DNA of 64,000 bases from Hyphomicrobiales bacterium (lineage in GTDB: Bacteria; Pseudomonadota; Alphaproteobacteria; Rhizobiales; Xanthobacteraceae). Below are positions 37,042 to 45,180 of this stretch, piece after piece. The stretch's first letter is position 1. Each line of letters begins with the position of its first letter. The DNA is taken from contig PNAI01000026.1 in assembly GCA_003169835.1 (NCBI GenBank), forward strand, positions 22,369 through 86,368, written 5' to 3'. The position numbers and the translations under genes were made by a program. The notes under the pieces are model-generated. The model ran no database searches. It was not told the origin of the DNA and saw only the letters and a program-made list of their open reading frames with translations.

Positions 37042-37783
37042 AGACGTCCCCGGAATTGGCCGAATGCGGCAACTCAGAAAGCCAGCGCGCGATGTCATCC
37101 CGCCCGCGCCAATCGCCATGCACCATCGTTTGACTTTCGCCCAGCACAGCGTTGAACCGATCGAATCCGAGCGCGCCGCAGCGCGTAATGCATGCCAGCG
37201 CCACATCGCGCTGGATGGTGGTGAACTCAAATGAAAGCGCGGCCACTGACTGCGTGAGACCGGCGAGCGCTTCCGCTTCGAATCCCTCGACGTCGATTTT
37301 GATGAAGACCGGTACGCCATGTTCCGCGATCAGCGCATCGATCGTCGTCACCGGCACGGCGACCGACTTGGTCCAAGCCTGGCCTTCCCAGCCGTGCGCG
37401 CCCTTCGCCGCCTGCATGAAATCCGTCGAGGCGGTCGAAATCGTGGGATTGTCGATATTGATCATCAGACTGGTCGTGCCAACCGCCCGTCCGATCGCGG
37501 CGCGCTTGATGACCACCGAACGGTCGAAGCCATAAAGCAGGCCGAGCACGCACCCGAGTGCGGGCTGCGGCTCGAGCGCGACAACGCGCGCGCCCAGCCG
37601 CCGGAACGACGCGACACGATCGCCCACGTGCGCGCCAATGTCAAAGACCAGATCGCCCGGCTGCACGAAATGGCGATAGAGCTGGTCCATCGCGGTCTTG
37701 CGCCCGCGGTCGCCGTAATAGATCCGCAGCGATCTGATGACCCCGCGCGCCGTCCTGAATGTTTCGAGCATGGCTGCGATCAA
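37025..37783 (-). CDS. FkbM family methyltransferase
   Basis: A 252-residue SAM-dependent O-methyltransferase of the FkbM type. The SAM motif is VFDIGAHVGDRVASF, followed by VVALEPQPALGCVL, and the family-typical FIKIDVEGFEAEALAGL. FkbM proteins commonly methylate sugars in surface glycans. It overlaps opgH by four bases upstream and the membrane-protein gene by 17 bases downstream, so the three are translationally coupled. Confidence 0.9.
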   Translation of the reverse strand: MIAAMLETFRTARGVIRSLRIYYGDRGRKTAMDQLYRHFVQPGDLVFDIGAHVGDRVASFRRLGARVVALEPQPALGCVLGLLYGFDRSVVIKRAAIGRAVGTTSLMINIDNPTISTASTDFMQAAKGAHGWEGQAWTKSVAVPVTTIDALIAEHGVPVFIKIDVEGFEAEALAGLTQSVAALSFEFTTIQRDVALACITRCGALGFDRFNAVLGESQTMVHGDWRGRDDIARWLSELPHSANSGDVYAVRA

Positions 37784-39579
37784 GCCGCGCGCGGCTTCGA
37801 GGCGGCCACGATAATCGCCGGCAGCTCGATCATCTCAAGAATAGCTGGCGGCTCCGTTTCCTCAGGCAACCGGCCGATTCCGATCCGCGTAAAAGCAATG
37901 CCGAGCGCCGGCAACGACGTGATAACAGCCAGCGGAATCGAAAGTGCTAGTCCGCCGGCGATGAACAACGCATAGGGGATCGCGGCGGGTTGCGTCGCGG
38001 CCAGCAAACCAAGCGCGACGACGCCGAGTACGGTCTGCTGCCAGAAATTCTGCACAGCGACAAAAATTGGCACGGAATGGTCGTCGCGCAGCTGTCCGAT
38101 CCAGCCGATGGTACGGCCGAACAGGAGCCCGATGAGAAACTTCGTATGGCCAAACCACATGATCGGAACCAACAGCACGCTGAACACGCCTTCAGCCACG
38201 ATGCTGACAAAAAACTTGCTCAAGCTGCCGAACGCGCGCCGTAAATCCGGCCGCAGCAGAATGTCGATGGCGGTTGCGATCTTGGGCGAGAACCACATCA
38301 CCAGCACCAGCACAAACACCGCAATCCCCATATCCGCCTGGATCACATCGGCGGGCAATTCTGCGAAAGCGGCCATCAGCGTGCCGAGCACCAGCAATCC
38401 AATCCAGGCGGGCGAGCCGACAAACATGAGAATTGCGAAAGCCAGCTGATAGCGGCTCACGGGCTTTAATCCCGGCCAGGTGAGAAAGTGCCAATATTGC
38501 ATGTTACCCTGGCACCAGCGCAGATCGCGGCGGACAAACTCAATCAGCGTCGGCGGATTTTCCTCCCAGCCGAGATCTTCCTCTGGCAGCGCGCGAACCT
38601 CATAGCCGCCGCGCCGCATCAACGTCGCCTCGATTTGATCGTGGCTGAGCACGTGACCGCCGAACGGGCTGTCGTCCGGAAGCACCGGCAATTTGCAGTG
38701 CGCGATGAAGGGGGCAAGTCGCAGCGCAGCGTTGTGCCCCCAATAAGGACCGCAATCGCCTTGCCACCAGGCGCCGCCGATCGTGTAGGAGCGCATGCTC
38801 AGCCGCATGCCGAACTGAAACAGCCGCGCGAACGCGCTGGTGGATGGCAGTCCGATCACGAGACTTTGCAAAATGCCAAGCCTGGGGTCCGCCTGCATGA
38901 TGCGCACGAGACGCAGCACTGCAGCGCCAGGCATGAGGCTGTCGGTATCGAGCGTCACGGCAAGCTCGTGCTGATCGCCCCACCGCTCGCAGAAGTCGCG
39001 CACATTGCCGGCCTTGAAGCCGGTATTGACCTCGCGCCGCCGATAGGTGAGCGCAATCCGGCCGCGCCAGCGCGCGGTAAGAATTCCAAATTGCGTCGTC
39101 TCGCTCACCGCAACATCGTCCAGGCTAGTATCGCTCAACACATACACGTGAAAGCGATCGGCAAAGCCCGAAGTAACCAGATCCGCCATCATCGGCTCGA
39201 TATTGCGGATCACCCGCTCCGGCGCTTCATTGCGAATGCACATCAAGATGGCCGTTGCAGCAGTCACAGGTTCGTCGCCGCGAATACGCGCTACAGCGGG
39301 CGTCACAGCCGCAACCGGATCGCGCGCAAACCGCATGAGCAGAAACCCGATCATCGCGTTCCAAAACCCGATGACGGTCCACGGCAACGTGAGCGCGAAC
39401 ATGACCAAAACAAGCGCGTCGAGAATACCGAAGCCGCCGGCCGAGAGCGCGATGGCCATCATCCACAGCATGCCCGCCATGGTCGCTGCCACCAGCACGG
39501 CGAACAACGCACGGCGCGCCGCAAGCGGCGGGCTCACGGTTGTGTAATGTGCAAGATCGCGGGTTGAACGTTCCAGCAA
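37780..39579 (-). CDS. opgH: Periplasmic glucan glucosyltransferase OpgH (MdoH)
   Basis: A 599-residue inner-membrane GT2 processive glucosyltransferase. N-terminal helices (ALFAVLVAATMAGMLWMMAI; ALVLVMFALTLPWTVIGFW) precede the catalytic domain with VLSDTSLDD, LDTDSLMPG, ALPEEDLGWEENP and the RRDLRWCQGNMQYW motif equivalent to QxxRW. Several C-terminal helices form the channel. It makes the beta-1,2-linked glucan backbone from UDP-glucose. It is shorter than the enterobacterial enzyme, which has longer cytoplasmic ends. No opgG is adjacent. The FkbM partner could decorate the glucan. Confidence 0.9.
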   Translation of the reverse strand: MLERSTRDLAHYTTVSPPLAARRALFAVLVAATMAGMLWMMAIALSAGGFGILDALVLVMFALTLPWTVIGFWNAMIGFLLMRFARDPVAAVTPAVARIRGDEPVTAATAILMCIRNEAPERVIRNIEPMMADLVTSGFADRFHVYVLSDTSLDDVAVSETTQFGILTARWRGRIALTYRRREVNTGFKAGNVRDFCERWGDQHELAVTLDTDSLMPGAAVLRLVRIMQADPRLGILQSLVIGLPSTSAFARLFQFGMRLSMRSYTIGGAWWQGDCGPYWGHNAALRLAPFIAHCKLPVLPDDSPFGGHVLSHDQIEATLMRRGGYEVRALPEEDLGWEENPPTLIEFVRRDLRWCQGNMQYWHFLTWPGLKPVSRYQLAFAILMFVGSPAWIGLLVLGTLMAAFAELPADVIQADMGIAVFVLVLVMWFSPKIATAIDILLRPDLRRAFGSLSKFFVSIVAEGVFSVLLVPIMWFGHTKFLIGLLFGRTIGWIGQLRDDHSVPIFVAVQNFWQQTVLGVVALGLLAATQPAAIPYALFIAGGLALSIPLAVITSLPALGIAFTRIGIGRLPEETEPPAILEMIELPAIIVAASKPRAA

Positions 39580-39662
39580 GGTGGCTTCCGATCTCCCGTC
39601 AGCCTATGCAGAATAATAAGGGAGCGGCTATTGAAGTCCAAGGCCGTTGAAGTTCAATCCTC

Positions 39663-40673
39663 TTGAAGTCACGGGATACCGCGGTGGCGACTGATCGAAA
39701 CGACATTGCGCAGGCGCTCTGGTACGTCGGCGCCGGCCGCATCGAATTGCGCGAAGAGGCGCTTTTGCCGCTTGCCAGCGGCTCAGTTTGCGTACGCGCG
39801 CTGCATGGCGCGCTCAGCCGCGGCACTGAAGGCTTGATATTTGCCGGTCGTGTCCCCGAAAGCGAATTCGACCGCATGCGCGCTCCGTTCATGGCTGGCG
39901 CCTTCCCGTTCCCGGTCAAATACGGCTATTCCGTGGTTGGACGGGTCGAGGCCGGACCGGCAGAGCTGCATGACCGTCTGGTCTTTGCGCTCCACCCGCA
40001 TCAAACCCGTTTCAACATTCCGGGCAGCGCAGCAGTCCCCCTGCCCGAAGGCTTGTCTCCAGTGCGCGCGGTGCTCGCCGCCAATATGGAGACCGCGCTC
40101 AACGCCGTGTGGGACGCCGGCCCCGAACGCGGCGATCGCATCGCCGTCGTCGGCGCGGGCGTGGTCGGCGCATTGGTCGGCTACCTGTGCAGGCGGACGG
40201 TCCCCGATGTCCATGTCACGCTCGTCGATATCAATCCCGCCCGCGCGGAAATCGCGCGCGCATTGAGCGTGAATTTCGCCACGCCCGATGCCGCACCGAC
40301 CGAATGCGATCTCGTCGTGCACGCAAGCGCCACCGCCGGCGGCCTCGCCACCGCGCTCAATCTGGCGCGCGACGAGGCAATCGTGCTGGAGCTGAGCTGG
40401 TACGGCGCTGGCAACGTCGCAGTGCCGCTCGGCGGCGCATTTCATAGCCGCCGCCTGCGGCTGATCTCCAGCCAGGTCGGCAAGGTCGCGCCCTCGCACC
40501 GCGCGAGCTGGACGCACCGTGCGCGCCTGGAAGCGGCCCTAGCCTACACAGCCGATCCGCAACTCGATGCGCTGTTAGCACCAGCGGTGGCGTTTGCCGA
40601 TCTACCGGCGCGTCTACCGCAAATTCTTGCGCCCTCGAGCGGCATTTTGTGCCAACGTATCGATTATCCTTGA
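39663..40673 (+). CDS. MDR-type (zinc-alcohol-dehydrogenase-like) oxidoreductase lacking zinc ligands
   Basis: About 336 residues from a TTG at 39663; a GTG at 39684 is an equally possible start. The fold is that of medium-chain dehydrogenases with a Rossmann motif IAVVGAGVVGALVGYL and the cofactor acidic residue in LVDIN. The usual catalytic GHE motif is replaced (KYGYSVVGRVEAG) and the structural-zinc cysteines are absent, so it cannot be a classical zinc alcohol dehydrogenase. It opens the tight operon with the PTPS-like, glycosyltransferase and methyltransferase genes. A redox step on a sugar or pteridine is inferred. Confidence 0.8.
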   Translation: MKSRDTAVATDRNDIAQALWYVGAGRIELREEALLPLASGSVCVRALHGALSRGTEGLIFAGRVPESEFDRMRAPFMAGAFPFPVKYGYSVVGRVEAGPAELHDRLVFALHPHQTRFNIPGSAAVPLPEGLSPVRAVLAANMETALNAVWDAGPERGDRIAVVGAGVVGALVGYLCRRTVPDVHVTLVDINPARAEIARALSVNFATPDAAPTECDLVVHASATAGGLATALNLARDEAIVLELSWYGAGNVAVPLGGAFHSRRLRLISSQVGKVAPSHRASWTHRARLEAALAYTADPQLDALLAPAVAFADLPARLPQILAPSSGILCQRIDYP

Positions 40674-40688
40674 AGCGGGAGGTCAGTC

Positions 40689-41090
40689 TTGTTTGCCGTC
40701 GAAGTTCGCGACCACGTCATGATCGCTCATTCCTTTCGCGGCGCACTGTTCGGGCCGGCACAGGCGCTGCACGGCGCGACCTTCGTGATCGACGCAGCCT
40801 TCATGTCGGAGAAGCTTGACCCGAATGGTGTGGTCATCGACATCGGACGCGCGCTCGAGGCGCTCAAAGACGTGCTCGCACCCCTCAACTACCGCAATCT
40901 CGACGATATCCCTGAGTTCAAAGGCGCCAACACAACGACCGAATTCCTCACGCGTCACATCTATGATCGCCTGGCGGAGGCCGCGCGCGTCGGCAAGCTC
41001 GGCCGCACCGGCCGCGAGCTTGCGGCGATCCGCATCACGATTTCGGAATCGCACGTAGCGCGGGCGTGGTACGAGGCGCCGTTGTGGTGA
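40689..41090 (+). CDS. 6-pyruvoyl-tetrahydropterin synthase/QueD-like protein with altered active site
   Basis: A 133-residue T-fold protein. The TTG at 40689 has GGGAGG upstream, and no ATG fits. The PTPS pattern is recognisable: AHSF...ALHGATF, then LNYRNLDDIPEFKGANTTTEFL and ISESHVARAWYE. But the zinc motif HGH reads HGA, the catalytic Cys position is not filled, and the conserved LDH reads LNY. The glutamate after IS is kept. The substrate chemistry must therefore differ from canonical PTPS or QueD, or the protein binds rather than converts a pterin. The stop overlaps the GTG start of the glycosyltransferase. Confidence 0.8.
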   Translation: MFAVEVRDHVMIAHSFRGALFGPAQALHGATFVIDAAFMSEKLDPNGVVIDIGRALEALKDVLAPLNYRNLDDIPEFKGANTTTEFLTRHIYDRLAEAARVGKLGRTGRELAAIRITISESHVARAWYEAPLW

Positions 41091-42139
41091 AACGGCTGGC
41101 GTTCGCGGTGCCCGGCGATCTTGCGACGCCGACCGGCGGCTATGCTTACGACCGGCGCATCATCGAGGAGCTAAAAATCCTCGGCTGGACCATCGATGTG
41201 ATCGATCTCGGCGACGGATATCCGCGTCCCAACGCAGCGAAACGTGCCGTGGCGCAGGAGTTGCTGGCAAAAATCCCGCAAGGACGTCCGATCGTGATCG
41301 ACGGACTTGCCTTCGGCGTGTTGCAGGAGGCCGCAGCATTGCTCCATGAACGCAATCCGCTGATCGCGCTGGTGCATCATCCGCTCGCGCTGGAATCGGG
41401 ACTAACCCTCGCCGACGCGAAACAATTTCGCAGCAGCGAATGCACGGCGCTCGAATTCGCGCGCCGTGTGATCGTCACCAGCGCATCAACCGCAAGTCTT
41501 TTGACCATGGATTACGGCGTTCCAACAGAGCACATCACGGTCGCGCGCCCGGGCAGCGATCCGGTTGCACCCGCCATCGGAAGCCGCGACGGAATCGTGC
41601 GGCTGCTCGCAGTTGGCTCCGTTGTGCCGCGTAAAGGCTACGATGTGCTGATCGCGGCGCTCGCGACACTTGCCGATCTGCCCTGGCGACTCACCATCGC
41701 CGGTGACACCGGACGCGACCACGCCACCGCAGCGCAAATCGCAAGCGACATCGCACGCTTTAAGCTGCAGGACCGAATTACGCTGCTTGGCGCCGTGGCG
41801 CCCGCTCGCCTCGCCGAACTTTATCGCACAGCCGACGTGTTTGTGCTGGCATCGCGATTCGAAGGCTACGGCATGGCCTATGCCGAGGCGATTGCCTACG
41901 GGCTGCCGACCATCGGAACCACGGCAGGCGCGATCCCGGATACGTTGCCGGGCGACGCCGCCATTCTGGTTGAGCCCGACGATGTCGCGGCGCTCGCAAC
42001 TGCGCTGCGCCGGCTAATTGGCAACGAGAATGAGCGACAGAAAATCTCCACTGCCGCGCGCGCGGCCGCAGCGCTTCTCCCGGCCTGGCGCGACTCCGCT
42101 GCCCTTTTCGCCGGCGCAACCGAAGCGGCAACAAAATGA
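41087..42139 (+). CDS. Glycosyltransferase family 4
   Basis: A 350-residue GT-B enzyme. The GTG at 41087 overlaps the preceding stop as GTGA; an ATG at 41066 is the longer alternative. N-terminal acceptor domain begins RLAFAVPGDLATPTGGYAYD. The donor-binding EX7E motif is FEGYGMAYAEAIAYGLP, preceded by GSVVPRKGYDVLIAAL. It would transfer a sugar from a nucleotide donor. Placement between PTPS-like and methyltransferase genes suggests that the acceptor is the cluster's small-molecule product rather than a surface polymer. Confidence 0.88.
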   Translation: MKRLAFAVPGDLATPTGGYAYDRRIIEELKILGWTIDVIDLGDGYPRPNAAKRAVAQELLAKIPQGRPIVIDGLAFGVLQEAAALLHERNPLIALVHHPLALESGLTLADAKQFRSSECTALEFARRVIVTSASTASLLTMDYGVPTEHITVARPGSDPVAPAIGSRDGIVRLLAVGSVVPRKGYDVLIAALATLADLPWRLTIAGDTGRDHATAAQIASDIARFKLQDRITLLGAVAPARLAELYRTADVFVLASRFEGYGMAYAEAIAYGLPTIGTTAGAIPDTLPGDAAILVEPDDVAALATALRRLIGNENERQKISTAARAAAALLPAWRDSAALFAGATEAATK

Positions 42140-42942
42140 CTGGCTTTTCCGCCGACTGGCTTTCCCTGCGCGAACCCTACGATGTGCGCGCGCGCAGCAC
42201 CAAGGTGCTCGCCGCAGTTAGCACGGCCCTCGCCACTTTGCCCACGCTCAGCATTGTCGATCTCGCCTGCGGCACCGGCTCAACGCTGCGCGCGCTTGCG
42301 CCGCAGCTACCCACGCGGCAAAGCTGGAAGCTCGTCGACAACGACTTAGGCCTGCTGTTGCGGGCTGCCCAAGCGTCACATCCCCGCGCCCAGGTGACCA
42401 CCACACCTGTCGATCTTGTTCGCGATCTCGAAGCGGTACTCGATGGCCCGCTCGATCTGGTCACGACTTCCGCGTTGCTCGATCTCGTTTCGGAATCCTG
42501 GCTCGAGCGGCTCGCGACCGAAGTCGCGGCGCGCAGGCTGCCGTTCTATGCGGCGCTGTCCTACGACGGCCGCATCACGTTCGAGCCTTCCGATTCATTC
42601 GATGGCGCGATTATCGTCGCCGTCAACGAGCACCAACATCGCGACAAAGGATTTGGACCCGCGCTCGGCCCGGATGCCGCAGATCGAGCCATCGCGCAGT
42701 TTGAAACCGTGGGCTATTCCGTCGTACATGGCGCGGCCGACTGGCTGATGGAACCGCAGGATCGCGACATGCAGGCAGCTTTGCTCGACGGCTGGGCGAA
42801 TGCGGCACGGGAGACCGGACAACAATCGCTTGCCGAGATCGCAACCTGGCTCACGCGCCGCAGCGATGCGCTGTCGCACGGACAATCGTCAATCCGCGTC
42901 GGTCACATCGACGTCTTCGCCGCTCCGATGGCCCGGCGCTGA
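42136..42942 (+). CDS. Class I SAM-dependent methyltransferase
   Basis: A 268-residue methyltransferase whose ATG overlaps the glycosyltransferase stop (ATGA). The SAM motif is IVDLACGTGSTLRAL, followed by WKLVDNDLGLLLRAA and DLVTTSALLDLVSESWLERL. The rest of the domain is typical of unassigned small-molecule methyltransferases. The last 40 bases overlap the convergent RibD-C gene. It closes the four-gene coupled operon starting at 39663. Confidence 0.87.
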   Translation: MTGFSADWLSLREPYDVRARSTKVLAAVSTALATLPTLSIVDLACGTGSTLRALAPQLPTRQSWKLVDNDLGLLLRAAQASHPRAQVTTTPVDLVRDLEAVLDGPLDLVTTSALLDLVSESWLERLATEVAARRLPFYAALSYDGRITFEPSDSFDGAIIVAVNEHQHRDKGFGPALGPDAADRAIAQFETVGYSVVHGAADWLMEPQDRDMQAALLDGWANAARETGQQSLAEIATWLTRRSDALSHGQSSIRVGHIDVFAAPMARR

Positions 42943-43748
42943 GCGCTCAGATCGCAATCGAACAACACCTCGTCGTCCAGCTGATGGATTTTCATCGGTG
43001 CACGCAACGCTTCGTGCACGCGCTCGATCGGCGGAAGATTGAAACTCGGCCGCCCGGTGCCGATGATGATGGGCGCCACCACCACATGCAGCCGATCAAG
43101 ACAGCCGGCGGCAAGAAAGCGCGAGACCGTCTCGGCCCCACCTTCGATCAAGATGCGGCGCAGTCCTCGCTCGGCAAGCGCGGAGAGAATAGCCTCCGGC
43201 GCGATGCGCCGCTGCAATGACGGCAGCCGCACGATTTCGATCTCGGCTGGAAGCTGCGGCTTTGCATCGTGCGCCGTCATCACCAGACGGCGGACGCCAT
43301 CGCGCGCGAACATCTTCGCACCGGCCGGCAGGCGCGCGCCCGGGTCGATCACCACGCGGGCCGGGTTGGGACCGGCCACCCGCCGGACGGTGAGCTGCGG
43401 ATCGTCGGCCAGCGCGGTGCCGACACCGACCACGACGGCATCGACGATTGCCCGCAATCTATGCAGATGGGCGAGCCCCGCCGGACCGTTGATATAGTGG
43501 GAATGGCCGCTGTTCGTCGCCACGCGCCCGTCCAGCGATTGCCCGATCTGGCCCACTACCACCAGACCGTCCGCGGGGCTTCCGCGCAATGGTCCAAAAA
43601 GCGCGTCCCATGGCGGCGGCAATGGAACCTTCTTGGTTCGGACCAATTCCGGGACGCCGAGCCAGGAATCAACAGCCTGAGCCTCGCCATTCCTATCCGT
43701 TCCGGAGGCAATTCCGTCGTGTATTCCTCGGTTTGGCGCAGACGGCAT
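42903..43748 (-). CDS. Stand-alone RibD C-terminal (dihydrofolate-reductase-like) reductase
   Basis: A 281-residue protein from the ATG at 43748; upstream in-frame codons look non-coding. The RibD-C domain starts near residue 60 with VVVGQIGQSLDGRVAT and continues through VDAVVVGVGTALADDPQLTVR, ARVVIDP and RILIEGGAETVSRFL. No cytidine-deaminase domain is present, as in archaeal and fungal reductases that act on the pyrimidine before deamination. It likely reduces a ribosylamino side chain with NADPH. It is divergent from ribA across a repeat-rich promoter. Confidence 0.88.
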   Translation of the reverse strand: MPSAPNRGIHDGIASGTDRNGEAQAVDSWLGVPELVRTKKVPLPPPWDALFGPLRGSPADGLVVVGQIGQSLDGRVATNSGHSHYINGPAGLAHLHRLRAIVDAVVVGVGTALADDPQLTVRRVAGPNPARVVIDPGARLPAGAKMFARDGVRRLVMTAHDAKPQLPAEIEIVRLPSLQRRIAPEAILSALAERGLRRILIEGGAETVSRFLAAGCLDRLHVVVAPIIIGTGRPSFNLPPIERVHEALRAPMKIHQLDDEVLFDCDLSAQRRAIGAAKTSM

Positions 43749-43855
43749 CGTTTCAACGGCACGTGATTTGCTTGGACACAATTTTATCCGAATATAACAG
43801 CATGACACAGAAAGTAAGTTTTAGTTCGCGACCGGGGAACGTGAGCGGGGGTCGT

Positions 43856-43920
43856 GGGGTTCTATAGCTGGCTACTGGGGTTCAATTAGCTTGCGACTGG
43901 GGTTCTACGGCTTGCTATAT
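43856..43920. repeat. Three tandem 21-22-bp direct repeats in the ribD-C / ribA promoter
   Basis: Units start at 43856, 43877 and 43899, each opening GGGGTTC and ending like GCTTGC(G)ACT or GCTGGCTACT. A weaker related unit (GCGACCGGGG) precedes them near 43828. The period of two helical turns places all copies on one DNA face, as for iterated regulator sites. They lie 30-95 bases before the ribA ATG. Confidence 0.7.
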
Positions 43921-43949
43921 ATCGGTACTTCGAAAGGTAGCTAATTCAC

Positions 43950-45110
43950 ATGGGCGACGGTGTATTTGATGCCTCCCTGTTCGGGACACGCGAACAGGTC
44001 GGCGTAGTGCGAGGACTTGCCGAGATTCGAGCTCGGCGTCCGATTCTGGTAGCGGCGAACAGTGAAACACTGCTGGCGCTACCGATCGATGGCATCGATT
44101 CAGGCCGGCTCACTGCTTTCAAGAATCTGTGTTCACCCCACCGACCCAAATTGATTTTGTCCGCACGGCGCGCACGCACGCTTGGCTTTGAAACGGCGGT
44201 GCCGATGGCGCTCACGCTCACAGCCGGGACCAGCGTAGAACGGCTGCTTTCGCTTGTTGTCGATCCCGAGGTCGACCACGCGCCCGATGCGGAACCTGCC
44301 GGCGTAGCCGCGGTCGCCGCGGTTCAACTTGCGAAACTCGCGCAAGGCTTGCCGGCGATGCTGGCGGCTCCGACCAATCGCGCAAGTGTCGCGACCTTCG
44401 ATCCACCGCTCGTGACGATCGAAGCCTCGGCGGTTCAACACTACCGCAGAGATACCATCCGCTCGCTCAAGATGGTGGGTGAGGCGCGCATACCGCTCAA
44501 CACAGGAACGCAAACGCGTTTCGTGGCGTTCTGCGACGCGCTCGGAGAAAATTCCGTTGCGATCATCGTCGGCGACCCGGACCTAACGAGACCGGTGCGC
44601 GTGCGGCTGCATTCGGCCTGCTTGACCGGCGATGTGTTCGGCTCGCGCCGGTGCGATTGCGGCGATCAATTGAAACTGTCGCTCGCGCGCCTGGGCGAAA
44701 CCGGCGGCGGCATCATCCTTTATCTCGCTCAGGAAGGCCGCGGGCTCGGACTCGGCAACAAGCTGCGCACCTATCAATTGCAAGAGGCCGGCCTGGACAC
44801 CGTCGATGCCAACACCACGCTTGGTTTCGACGACGACGAGCGCGACTACGGCGTTGCCGCCCGCATGCTGGAAATGCTCGGCATCCGTCGCATCGTGCTG
44901 CTCACCAACAATCCGGCCAAGCTCGACGGACTGGCCAAATCGGGCATCGAGATCATCGGACGCTTGGCGGTCGAGGCCCCGATCAATTCCGACAATGCCC
45001 GCTACCTGACCGCAAAAGCTACCCGCGCTGGACATCAGCTTGGCCATCTGATTGGCTCTCTCGCCGAGGCCTCGAATGCTGCGGGACGCGCGGTTGAACA
45101 CGCGCCCTGA
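43950..45110 (+). CDS. GTP cyclohydrolase II with degenerate N-terminal domain
   Basis: A 386-residue protein. The C-terminal 200 residues are a full GTP cyclohydrolase II: zinc cysteines in HSACLTGDVFGSRRCDCGDQ, catalytic YLAQEGRGLGLGNKL, and NTTLGFDDDERDYGVAARML. It opens GTP to a 2,5-diamino-pyrimidinone ribotide with loss of formate and pyrophosphate. The N-terminal 170 residues resemble the size and place of a RibB (DHBP synthase) domain but lack its acidic and His-containing active-site motifs, so they are probably non-catalytic. The cluster context suggests a paralogue serving a special pathway rather than the housekeeping RibA. Confidence 0.9.
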   Translation: MGDGVFDASLFGTREQVGVVRGLAEIRARRPILVAANSETLLALPIDGIDSGRLTAFKNLCSPHRPKLILSARRARTLGFETAVPMALTLTAGTSVERLLSLVVDPEVDHAPDAEPAGVAAVAAVQLAKLAQGLPAMLAAPTNRASVATFDPPLVTIEASAVQHYRRDTIRSLKMVGEARIPLNTGTQTRFVAFCDALGENSVAIIVGDPDLTRPVRVRLHSACLTGDVFGSRRCDCGDQLKLSLARLGETGGGIILYLAQEGRGLGLGNKLRTYQLQEAGLDTVDANTTLGFDDDERDYGVAARMLEMLGIRRIVLLTNNPAKLDGLAKSGIEIIGRLAVEAPINSDNARYLTAKATRAGHQLGHLIGSLAEASNAAGRAVEHAP

Positions 45111-45180
45111 AGATTGGCATCGGAGGCGGAGGCCGGGGCTATCGAGGGCGCGGGCATGCGCATGATCAGCGGCTGAGAAG

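Noticed and set aside
37042..37320. N-terminal extension of the GT-C-like membrane protein
   Set aside because: The leader is Arg/Ser-rich, antisense to the FkbM gene, and lacks the membrane character of the rest; the ATG at 37041 is a better start.
43856..43920. Repeats read as a small CRISPR or iteron origin
   Set aside because: No spacers of constant unique sequence, no rep gene or AT-rich melting region; the divergent-promoter position favours regulator sites.
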